Shown here: piece after piece, positions 52,082 through 58,707 of the stretch
Position numbering within the stretch: the first letter of the stretch is position 1
How the letters are laid out: each line of letters begins with the position of its first letter
Assembly: GCA_002364755.1 (NCBI GenBank)
Contig: DEZI01000017.1
Span: forward strand, 162,685-226,684
DNA from: Stenotrophomonas maltophilia
GTDB lineage: Bacteria > Pseudomonadota > Gammaproteobacteria > Xanthomonadales > Xanthomonadaceae
Length of the DNA stretch: 64,000 nt
Direction: 5' to 3'
The notes under the pieces: generated by a model
Databases searched by the model: none
The model's input: the letters and a program-made list of their open reading frames with translations, nothing else
What the model was told of the DNA's origin: nothing
Translations under genes and position numbers: made by a program

Positions 52082-53914
52082 ATGAGCGCGGTTGCCGACG
52101 ACATCACTGCCGATTTCATCATCGAGGCCCAGGAAATCCTGGATCGCCTGGGCGAACAGCTGGTGTCGCTGGAACAGGCACCGCAGGACAACGACCAGCT
52201 CAACGCGGTCTTCCGTGGCTACCACACGCTGAAGGGTGGCGCCGGCTTCCTCGGCATCACCGCCATGGTCGAGCTGTGCCATGCGGCGGAAGAAGCGCTG
52301 GGCGCCGCGCGTGCCGGCCAGGCCGTGCTGCAGGCCCATCACTTCGATGCCGCCCAGCAGTCACTGGACTATCTGCAGTCGATGCTCGACGCGGTGTCGT
52401 CCGGCACTGAACCCGGCTACGCGCCGCCGGAACTGATCGCCCAGTTCGACGTGCACGGTGGCGCGAGCCCCGCCGCTAGCGCCGCCACGGCGGCCGCGCC
52501 TGCTGCAGGTGGCGACCTGATCACCGACGACGAGTTCGAGGCACTGCTCGACCAGCTGCACGGCGGCAACGCCCCGACCGCGGTCGCACCGCCGAAGAAG
52601 GCTGACGACGGCCTGATCAGCGAGGACGAGTTCGAAGCCCTGCTCGACCAGCTGCATGGCGGTGCCGTGCCCGGCGCCAAGCCGGTGGCCGCGGTACCGG
52701 TCGCGGCCCCGCCGGCACCGGCACCTGCTCCGCGTGCGCCGGCCAAGCCGGCGGCGAACAAGCCGGTGGCCGAAGCCGAACACACCGTGCGCGTGGATAC
52801 CAAGCGCCTGGACGCCATCGTCAACCTGATCGGCGAACTGGTGCTGTCACGGAACCGGCTCAAGACCCTGCGCACCCGCCTGCGCGACGAAGAGCTGGAC
52901 CGCGCCGTTTCGACGCTGGACATCGCCACCGCGCGCCTGCAGTCGGCGGTCATGCGCACCCGCATGCAGCCGGTCGGCAAGGTGTTCTCGCGCTTCCCGA
53001 AGGTGGCCCGCGACGTCGCCCGTTCGCTGCAGAAGGAAGTGGACCTGGAGCTGATCGGCGCCGAGACCGAACTGGACCGCAACCTGGTCGAAGCGCTGGC
53101 CGACCCGCTGGTGCACCTGGTGCGCAACGCCATCGACCACGGCGTGGAAATGCCCGACCTGCGTGAAGCCCAGGGCAAGCCGCGGATGGGCCATGTGCGC
53201 CTGTCGGCACAGCAGGAAGGCGACTACGTCAGCATCGAAGTGCAGGACGACGGCGCCGGCATCGATCCGGAAAAGCTGCGCGCCAAGGCACGCGAGAAGG
53301 GCCTGATCGATCCGGAAGCCGCCGCACGCCTGAGCAGTGAGGAATGCCTGCACCTGGTGTTCCTGCCCGGCTTCTCGACCAAACAGCAGGTCACCGATAT
53401 TTCGGGCCGCGGCGTCGGCATGGACGTGGTGCAGTCGCGCATCCGCGAACTGAGCGGCCAGATCCAGATCCAGTCCGAACTGGGCCGCGGCAGCCGCTTC
53501 CTGATCCGCGTACCGCTCACCCTGGCCATCCTGCCGACCCTGCTGGTGCAGGCCGGCGAGGATGTCTACGCCCTGCCGCTGGCCCGCGTGATGGAAGTGC
53601 TGCACGCGCCGCGCACCTCGCTGGGCTGGTTCGATGGCCGTGCGGTGCTGGACCGCCGCTCGCACACCCTGCCGCTGGTCGACCTGCGCCAGTGGCTGGA
53701 TGTGACGCCGGCCGCCTCCACCCTGCTGACTATCGTGGTGCTGCAGGCCGGCGAAGCCCGCTTCGGCCTGGTCGTGGACCAGGTGCGCGGCCGCGAGGAA
53801 GTGGTGATCAAGCCGCTGCCCAAGGCCCTGCGCGGCCTGCGCGGTTACGCCGGTGCAACGTTGATCGGCGATGGTCGCATGGCCCTGATCCTGGACGTGG
53901 ACGGGCTGAGATGA
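52082..53914 (+). CDS. cheA: Chemotaxis histidine kinase CheA, with two internal LLDQLHGG repeats
   Basis: A 610-residue kinase. P1 has the phosphorylated His48 in YHTLKGGAGFLG. In place of a folded P2 domain there is a linker with two tandem short motifs, DDEFEALLDQLHGG (149-162) and EDEFEALLDQLHGG (181-194). Then come P3 dimerisation, P4 ATPase (HLVRNAIDHGVEMP; VQDDGAGIDPEKL; ISGRGVGMDVV) and P5 CheW-like domains. It autophosphorylates under receptor control and passes phosphate to CheY. Shorter than enteric CheA (654 residues) mainly by loss of P2. Confidence 0.96.
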   Translation: MSAVADDITADFIIEAQEILDRLGEQLVSLEQAPQDNDQLNAVFRGYHTLKGGAGFLGITAMVELCHAAEEALGAARAGQAVLQAHHFDAAQQSLDYLQSMLDAVSSGTEPGYAPPELIAQFDVHGGASPAASAATAAAPAAGGDLITDDEFEALLDQLHGGNAPTAVAPPKKADDGLISEDEFEALLDQLHGGAVPGAKPVAAVPVAAPPAPAPAPRAPAKPAANKPVAEAEHTVRVDTKRLDAIVNLIGELVLSRNRLKTLRTRLRDEELDRAVSTLDIATARLQSAVMRTRMQPVGKVFSRFPKVARDVARSLQKEVDLELIGAETELDRNLVEALADPLVHLVRNAIDHGVEMPDLREAQGKPRMGHVRLSAQQEGDYVSIEVQDDGAGIDPEKLRAKAREKGLIDPEAAARLSSEECLHLVFLPGFSTKQQVTDISGRGVGMDVVQSRIRELSGQIQIQSELGRGSRFLIRVPLTLAILPTLLVQAGEDVYALPLARVMEVLHAPRTSLGWFDGRAVLDRRSHTLPLVDLRQWLDVTPAASTLLTIVVLQAGEARFGLVVDQVRGREEVVIKPLPKALRGLRGYAGATLIGDGRMALILDVDGLR

Positions 53915-53916
53915 CG

Positions 53917-53981
53917 CCCGCCGGGCACGGCCCGGCGCTACCGGATGTCGCCCAGCGCGGCAGCGCCGGTCATGGCCCGGC
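53917..53981 (+). repeat. REP elements between cheA and stator genes
   Basis: CCGCCGGGCACGGCCCGGCGCTAC-type element (53917-53941, minus orientation) followed by a degenerate GCGCCGGTCATGGCCCGGC copy (53962-53981). They fill the gap between the cheA stop and the stator promoter region. Confidence 0.75.
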
Positions 53982-54026
53982 AACCCGAAAACTGTGACTA
54001 CCGTCTGTACACGATCTCCCGGTGTC

Positions 54027-54053
54027 TCAAGTCCCATTCACACAAGCCGATAC
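54027..54053 (+). promoter_or_regulatory. Possible sigma28 promoter of stator genes
   Basis: TCAAGTCC (54027-54034), an 11-base spacer and GCCGATAC (54046-54053) fit the sigma28 pattern with one mismatch in the TAAA core. The stator ATG is at 54061, so a transcript from this element would have almost no leader. Confidence 0.5.
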
Positions 54054-54060
54054 CGGACCC

Positions 54061-54801
54061 ATGGATAGACTCAGCCTCATTGGACTCTTTCTCGCCCTGG
54101 CCTCATTGGTCGGCGGCAGCATCCTGAAAGGCGCCGGCCTGGCTTCGCTGTGGTCGCCTGCCGCCTTCGTGATCGTGATCGTCGGCACCGTGGCGTCAAT
54201 CCTGCTGCACACCGCCCCGGCGGTGTTCAAGCACGCCTTCAAGATCGTGCGCTGGGTCGTGCGCCCGCCGCACAGCGATCGCCACGAACTGATCAAGCAG
54301 ATCGTCGAGTGGAGCAACATCGCCCGCCGCCAGGGCCTGCTGGGCCTGGAATCGCAGGTGGAAGCACAGCGCGACCCGTTCCTGCGCAAGGGCCTGCAGC
54401 TGCTGGTCGATGGCGTGGAGCCGGAATCCATCCGGCACATGCTGGAAATCGAACTGAGCGGCCAGGAACACCAGGACCAGGCCGCGGCCAAGGTCTTCGA
54501 GGCAATGGGCATCTATGCACCGACCCTGGGCATCATCGGCGCCGTGCTGGGCCTGATCGCAGTGATGAAGAACCTGGCCGACCCCAGCAAGCTGGGCCAC
54601 GGCATCGCCGCCGCGTTCACCGCAACCATTTACGGCATCGCCTCGGCCAACCTGCTGTTCCTGCCCATCGCCGCCAAGCTGAAGGGCGTGATCGCGCACA
54701 CCACCCGCGATCGCGAAATGGTCATCGAAGGCCTGATCTCGATCGCCCAGGGCGAGAACCCGCGCAACATCGAAACCAACCTCACCGGCTTCCTGCACTG
54801 A
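54061..54801 (+). CDS. motA: Stator protein of the MotA/MotC type
   Basis: A 246-residue membrane protein with four membrane segments and a cytosolic loop with the charged FliG-contacting residues (LESQVEAQRDPFLRKGLQLLVDG). It opens RLSLIGLFLALASLVGGS, usual for short PomA/MotC-like stators. The conserved Pro in YAPTLGIIGAVLGLIAVM and the helix GIAAAFTATIYGIASANLL are present. ATG 54061 is chosen; an upstream open frame from 54022 overlaps the promoter candidate. Location after cheA and pairing with the next gene resemble motC-motD of Pseudomonas. Confidence 0.92.
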   Translation: MDRLSLIGLFLALASLVGGSILKGAGLASLWSPAAFVIVIVGTVASILLHTAPAVFKHAFKIVRWVVRPPHSDRHELIKQIVEWSNIARRQGLLGLESQVEAQRDPFLRKGLQLLVDGVEPESIRHMLEIELSGQEHQDQAAAKVFEAMGIYAPTLGIIGAVLGLIAVMKNLADPSKLGHGIAAAFTATIYGIASANLLFLPIAAKLKGVIAHTTRDREMVIEGLISIAQGENPRNIETNLTGFLH

Positions 54802-54802
54802 C

Positions 54803-55825
54803 ATGGCCCGCCGCAAGCACCACGAAGAGCACGCCAATCACGAGGCATGGGCCATCCCCTATGCCGACCTGATGACGTTGCTGCTCGCCTTCTTCGTGGT
54901 CATGTATGCCATTTCCTCGGTCAACGAGGGCAAGTACCGGATCATGGCAGATGCCCTGACCGATGCCTTCGGCGGTGCGCCGCGCACCATCAACCCGGTG
55001 CAGGTGGGCAACAAGCAGGTGCAGGGCGGCGGCTGGGACAGCCCCTCTGTGATCAAGTCGGGCACGAAGATCGGTCCGTCCGCACCCGCGCCCACCCACG
55101 ACCCCACCCTGCTGCCGGCGATGGCCTCGCAGATGCGCATGCCGGTCTCTGTGCACAACCAGGAACAGATCGCGCGCGCCGAGCGCCAGCTCAACAGCAT
55201 CGCCGATCGACTGACCGCCGCGCTGTCGCCGCTGATCGATCGCGGCATGATCAGCGTGCGCCGCACCGAGCTGTGGATCGAAGTCGAGATCAACAGCGAC
55301 ATCCTGTTCCCGACCGGCTCGGCCGCGCTGGACGTGCACGCACGGCAGACCCTGGCCAGCCTGGCCGAGGTACTGCGGGACGTGCCCAACAGCGTGCGCG
55401 TGGAAGGCCACACCGACGACGTGCCGATCGCCACGGCCACGTTCCCGTCCAACTGGGAGCTCTCGGCCGGTCGTGCCGCCAGCGTGGTGCATCTGTTCGC
55501 CGACCAGGGCGTGCAGCCCTCGCGGCTGGCCATGGTCGGCTACGGGCAGTTCCGCCCGCGCGACGCCAATGACAGCGCGCAGGGCCGCAACCGCAACCGG
55601 CGGGTGATGGTCATCATCCTGGCCGACACCAGCCATGCGGTCGATCCGCTGGGCGATCGCCTGAATGCCGCTGCACGTGGCGGCAGTGCCGCCGCCGGCG
55701 CGACCACCGAAGCTGCTGCCGCACCGCGCAGCGCCCCCGTTCCCCCCATCGCACCGGTGCAGTTGCCGCCGGTGCCGGCTGGCAGCCGCGTCGGCGCCGC
55801 CGTTCCCCCGGCAGTGAAGGAGTAA
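54803..55825 (+). CDS. motB: Stator protein of the MotB/MotD type
   Basis: A 340-residue protein with a single N-terminal membrane helix containing the proton-path Asp22 (PYADLMTLLLAFFVVMYA) and a periplasmic OmpA-type peptidoglycan-binding domain (VEGHTDDVPIATATFPSNWELSAGRAASVV; NRRVMVIIL). An Ala/Pro-rich tail follows. It anchors the stator and carries the ion path. One base separates it from its partner gene, and the ParA gene follows after 4 bases. Confidence 0.94.
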   Translation: MARRKHHEEHANHEAWAIPYADLMTLLLAFFVVMYAISSVNEGKYRIMADALTDAFGGAPRTINPVQVGNKQVQGGGWDSPSVIKSGTKIGPSAPAPTHDPTLLPAMASQMRMPVSVHNQEQIARAERQLNSIADRLTAALSPLIDRGMISVRRTELWIEVEINSDILFPTGSAALDVHARQTLASLAEVLRDVPNSVRVEGHTDDVPIATATFPSNWELSAGRAASVVHLFADQGVQPSRLAMVGYGQFRPRDANDSAQGRNRNRRVMVIILADTSHAVDPLGDRLNAAARGGSAAAGATTEAAAAPRSAPVPPIAPVQLPPVPAGSRVGAAVPPAVKE

Positions 55826-55829
55826 CCCG

Positions 55830-56612
55830 ATGCGCATCTGGGCAGTCGCCAACCAGAAGGGTGGAGTCGGCAAGACCACCACCACCCTCGCCCTCGGTCG
55901 CGGCCTGGCCGCACAGGGCCACCGCGTGCTGTTGATCGACCTGGACCCGCACGCCTCACTCACCCGCGCCTTCGGCGTGCCGGTCGAGCCGGCGCCGGCC
56001 GGCGTGCTGGAGCTGTTCGGCGCCCCGCCGGCCGAGCTGTCCACGCTGAGCCACCCCAGCAGCATCGGCGGCCTGGACTACGTCTGCGCGCAGGCCTCGC
56101 TGGCGACCCTGGAACGGCGCAGCGCCAACCAGCCGGGCCTGGGCCTGGCGCTGCAGAATGCGCTGGCCCGCCACCACGGCCAGCACGACTACATCCTGCT
56201 GGACTGCGCGCCCACCCTCGGCCTGTTGATGATCAACGCGCTGGCCGCAGCCGACCGTCTCATCATTCCGACCCAGGCCGAGCCGCTGGCCCTGCACGGC
56301 CTGGACGGCATGGTGCGCACCGGCGAGATGGTCGAGCGCTCGCGCCGCCGTCCGCTGCCGATCTCGATTTTGCCGACCTTGTTCGACCGTCGCACCCGTG
56401 CCGGCAACGAATCGCTGCGCACCATGCAGGACCGCCACGGCACCCGTGTGTGGGAAGACGCGATCCCGATCGACACCCGCATCAGCAACGCCGCCGGCCT
56501 GACCCTGCCCAGCGTGGGCGAGGACTATCCGGGCCGCGGCCTGGCGGCCTATCGCCGTGCGCTGAACTGGATCCTCGGCGAAGACGCGCGAGCCCTGGAG
56601 CAGGCAGCATGA
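55830..56612 (+). CDS. ParA-type ATPase of the chemotaxis cluster (ParC-like)
   Basis: A 260-residue MinD/ParA-family ATPase with deviant Walker A KGGVGKTTT at residues 10-18, LLIDLDPHASLTRAF and YILLDCAPTLGLLMINAL. No ParB gene or parS site is near. In Vibrio and Pseudomonas a ParA-like ParC beside cheW-type genes places chemosensory arrays at the cell pole; the gene order cheA-mot-parA-cheW here is the same kind of setting, so polar array positioning is the likely job. The stop overlaps the next start (ATGA). Confidence 0.88.
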   Translation: MRIWAVANQKGGVGKTTTTLALGRGLAAQGHRVLLIDLDPHASLTRAFGVPVEPAPAGVLELFGAPPAELSTLSHPSSIGGLDYVCAQASLATLERRSANQPGLGLALQNALARHHGQHDYILLDCAPTLGLLMINALAAADRLIIPTQAEPLALHGLDGMVRTGEMVERSRRRPLPISILPTLFDRRTRAGNESLRTMQDRHGTRVWEDAIPIDTRISNAAGLTLPSVGEDYPGRGLAAYRRALNWILGEDARALEQAA

Positions 56613-57856
56613 ACACCCCCGGCGTGCTGGACGACTATCTGGACGAGCTGCTGGGCGAGGCCATCGCCGTCGCCGCCGCGCCCGCGCCCGGGCGCGAACC
56701 GACCTGGGACGACCTGCCAGCCGAGGTCATCTACGAGACCGGCGACACCCCCGGTAGCGCCGGGCCGCGCCCGGCGAGCGCAGCGGCACCCGACCCCACC
56801 CCCGAGCCAGACGCCCCAGAGCCCACCTGGGACGACCTGCCGGCCGAGGTCATCTACGAAACCGGTGATGTCGCCGTGACCGCTGCCGCGGACGATGCCG
56901 CGCTGGAAGCCGCCTTCGAAGCCGCCGGTAGCGCCGGGCCATGCCCGGCGAGCGCCGCGGCGCTGGAGCGTGAACCGACCTGGGATGACCTGCCTGCCGA
57001 AGTAATCTACGAGACCGGCGTCACCCCCGGTAGCGCCGGGCCGCGCCCGGCGAGCGCAGCGGCGCCCGAACCCACCACCGAACCGGACGCCCCCAAGCCC
57101 ACCTGGGACGATCTGCCGGACGAAGTGATCTACGAAACCGACAGCGCCGACAGCCATCGCCTGGCGCATACCGACAGCCCCGCCCTGCAGGCCGCCTTCG
57201 AGGCCGCCGCGGTAGGCGGGGTCGTGCCGCCGCCGGCGCCGGTCGTGCCCGCAGCACCGACCCCGGTTTCGCCCCGCCCTGCCCCAGCGCCGGCCGCACG
57301 CGCCGCCGTCGCACCGCCGCCGCGCGTTGCCCTCGATGCGCCGCCCGGCATCCGCCCCGGCAGCTGGCAGGAACTGCAGGCGCAGGCCCACCAGCCGCCG
57401 CATGGCGCCAACCCGCACAACCGCCGCGCCGCCGAACGCACCTCGCGCTGGCTGCGCCTGCGCTGTGGCACCCAGGCCTATGCACTGGAATTGCTGAAGG
57501 TGCAGGAAGTGGTGCTGCCCGTACCGCTGCTGCCGCTGCGCGGCACGGCCCCGGCCATGCTCGGCATCATGAACCTGCGTGGCCAGGTGGTGCCGGTGAT
57601 GGACCTGGGCATCCACCTGGGCGCGGCCACCGCCGAAGACGATGCGCAGACCCGCATCGTGGTGCTGGAAGAGAATGGTGAAACCCTCGGCCTGCGGGTT
57701 TCCGCGGTCGAGGACGTGGCCAGCCTCACCGATTCGCAGATCGAGCCGCCCGATACCGCCCGCATCTGCCAGATCTCCAACGAGCTGTTCCGCGGCGTGG
57801 CCCGCATCAGCCAGCGGCCGATGATCCTGCTTGATGCGACGCGGTTGTTGGGGTAA
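56609..57856 (+). CDS. ParP-like CheW-domain protein with repeated WDDLPAEVIYET motif
   Basis: A 415-residue protein. The N-terminus (LDDYLDELLGEAIAVA) is acidic; four copies of a TWDDLPAEVIYET motif (about residues 31-43, 72-84, 124-136 and 165-177) sit in a disordered Ala/Pro region; residues about 275-410 are a CheW-like domain (LRLRCGTQAYALELLKVQEVV, MLGIMNLRGQVVPVMDLG). In Vibrio, ParP joins ParC to CheA arrays through a CheW-like (AIF) domain; fusion of a long linker to a CheW domain next to ParA supports that reading over plain CheW. Three REP DNA elements lie in frame in the linker. Confidence 0.82.
   Translation: MNTPGVLDDYLDELLGEAIAVAAAPAPGREPTWDDLPAEVIYETGDTPGSAGPRPASAAAPDPTPEPDAPEPTWDDLPAEVIYETGDVAVTAAADDAALEAAFEAAGSAGPCPASAAALEREPTWDDLPAEVIYETGVTPGSAGPRPASAAAPEPTTEPDAPKPTWDDLPDEVIYETDSADSHRLAHTDSPALQAAFEAAAVGGVVPPPAPVVPAAPTPVSPRPAPAPAARAAVAPPPRVALDAPPGIRPGSWQELQAQAHQPPHGANPHNRRAAERTSRWLRLRCGTQAYALELLKVQEVVLPVPLLPLRGTAPAMLGIMNLRGQVVPVMDLGIHLGAATAEDDAQTRIVVLEENGETLGLRVSAVEDVASLTDSQIEPPDTARICQISNELFRGVARISQRPMILLDATRLLG
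56754..56776 (+). repeat. REP element inside coding sequence (first)
   Basis: GTAGCGCCGGGCCGCGCCCG followed by GCG, in the linker of the CheW-like gene. Read in frame it encodes part of GSAGPRPASAAA. The DNA stem matches the intergenic REP at 25174-25195. Confidence 0.85.
56928..56950 (+). repeat. REP element inside coding sequence (second)
   Basis: GTAGCGCCGGGCCATGCCCG followed by GCG, matching the extragenic REP at 25174 exactly over the stem; in frame it encodes GSAGPCPASAAA. Confidence 0.88.
57030..57052 (+). repeat. REP element inside coding sequence (third)
   Basis: GTAGCGCCGGGCCGCGCCCG followed by GCG, the same as the first copy; in frame it encodes GSAGPRPASAAA. Flanking coding DNA also matches around the first copy, so a larger unit was probably duplicated. 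Confidence 0.85.
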
Positions 57857-57861
57857 TCGCC

Positions 57862-57884
57862 ATCCACGCATGGCGTGGCTCTAC
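57862..57884 (-). repeat. GTAG-type REP after the CheW-like gene
   Basis: ATCCACGCATGGCGTGGCTCTAC, a reverse-orientation relative of the elements at 17406 and 18206, placed 6 bases after the CheW-like stop. Confidence 0.7.
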
Positions 57885-57925
57885 TGAACGCGCCCGCGTG
57901 GGTACGCCGCCACTCGATTCAACCC

Positions 57926-57952
57926 TAAAGAACCCCTGCCGGGTGCCGTTAT
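57926..57952 (+). promoter_or_regulatory. Sigma28 promoter of STAS-cheY-cheA operon
   Basis: TAAAGAAC (57926-57933), an 11-base spacer and GCCGTTAT (57945-57952) match the sigma28 pattern, with the same -10 box as the fliC2 promoter. It lies 31 bases before the STAS gene. Confidence 0.85.
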
Positions 57953-57982
57953 GGATCTCGGAACCGTTTGTCCGGAGCAACG

Positions 57983-58291
57983 ATGAGCACTGTCGAACTG
58001 GGTGACGATCTCGGCATCGAGAACAGCACCGAGCTCAAGAACCGCCTTTCGCCCCTCGTGGCGGAAGCAGGCGAACTGACCCTGGACGCAAGCCAGGTCG
58101 GTCGCATCCACACGGCCAGCGTGCAGGTGCTGTGTGCGTTCGTGCAGGCGCGCCGCGAGGCGGGCCTGGGCACCGGCTTCCACGGTTGCACTGCAACCTT
58201 CCGTGACGCCGCCCGCCTGTTGGGCGTCACCCAGGCCCTGGGCCTGGACGTACCCCATGACAACCTGAAATCTGTGGAGAACGCTGCATGA
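57983..58291 (+). CDS. STAS-domain protein of second chemotaxis set
   Basis: A 102-residue STAS domain (ELGDDLGIENSTELKNRLSPLV; LTLDASQVGRIHTASVQVLCAFVQARREAGL). The Ser/Thr at the phosphorylation position (IHTASVQ) suggests it may be a phospho-switch like SpoIIAA, though no partner kinase is adjacent. Start ATG 57983 has CCGGAG upstream. It is the first gene after a sigma28 promoter and overlaps the next cheY by 4 bases, as in Pseudomonas and Xanthomonas clusters where a STAS gene precedes cheY-cheA. Confidence 0.88.
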   Translation: MSTVELGDDLGIENSTELKNRLSPLVAEAGELTLDASQVGRIHTASVQVLCAFVQARREAGLGTGFHGCTATFRDAARLLGVTQALGLDVPHDNLKSVENAA

Positions 58292-58653
58292 GCGCACGTA
58301 TCTTGGTGGTGGACGATTCGGCGTCGATGCGCCAGATGGTTTCCTTCGCCCTCACCTCGGCCGGTTTTGCCGTCGAAGAAGCCGAAGACGGCGCGGTCGC
58401 GCTCGGTCGCGCCAAGGGCCAGCGCTTCAACGCGGTGGTCACCGACGTCAACATGCCGAACATGGATGGCATCAGCCTGATCCGCGAGCTGCGCCAGCTG
58501 CCGGACTACAAGTTCACCCCGATGCTAATGCTGACCACCGAGTCGGCTGCGGACAAGAAGTCCGAAGGCAAGGCCGCCGGTGCCACCGGCTGGCTGGTCA
58601 AGCCGTTCAACCCCGAACAGCTGGTCGCCACCGTGCAGAAGGTGCTGGGCTGA
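58288..58653 (+). CDS. CheY-type response regulator (second copy)
   Basis: A 121-residue receiver-only protein: DDSASMRQMVSFAL, phospho-acceptor Asp in VVTDVNMPNMDG, Thr in LMLTTESA and Lys in WLVKPFNPEQLVATV. It is more like the CheY proteins of sensory clusters (PilG/CheY2-like) than the motor CheY at 51082. The partner kinase follows after 54 bases. It may act as a phosphate sink or a second motor input. Confidence 0.94.
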   Translation: MSARILVVDDSASMRQMVSFALTSAGFAVEEAEDGAVALGRAKGQRFNAVVTDVNMPNMDGISLIRELRQLPDYKFTPMLMLTTESAADKKSEGKAAGATGWLVKPFNPEQLVATVQKVLG

Positions 58654-58707
58654 TCGCCCGGCACCCCTGAACCGCCCCCTTCCCCACGTTTCCGGATTGC
58701 CTCTGCC

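Noticed and set aside
55830..56612. Chromosome or plasmid partition ParA
   Set aside because: No ParB or parS nearby; it lies between stator and CheW-like genes, as chemotaxis-array ParA proteins do.
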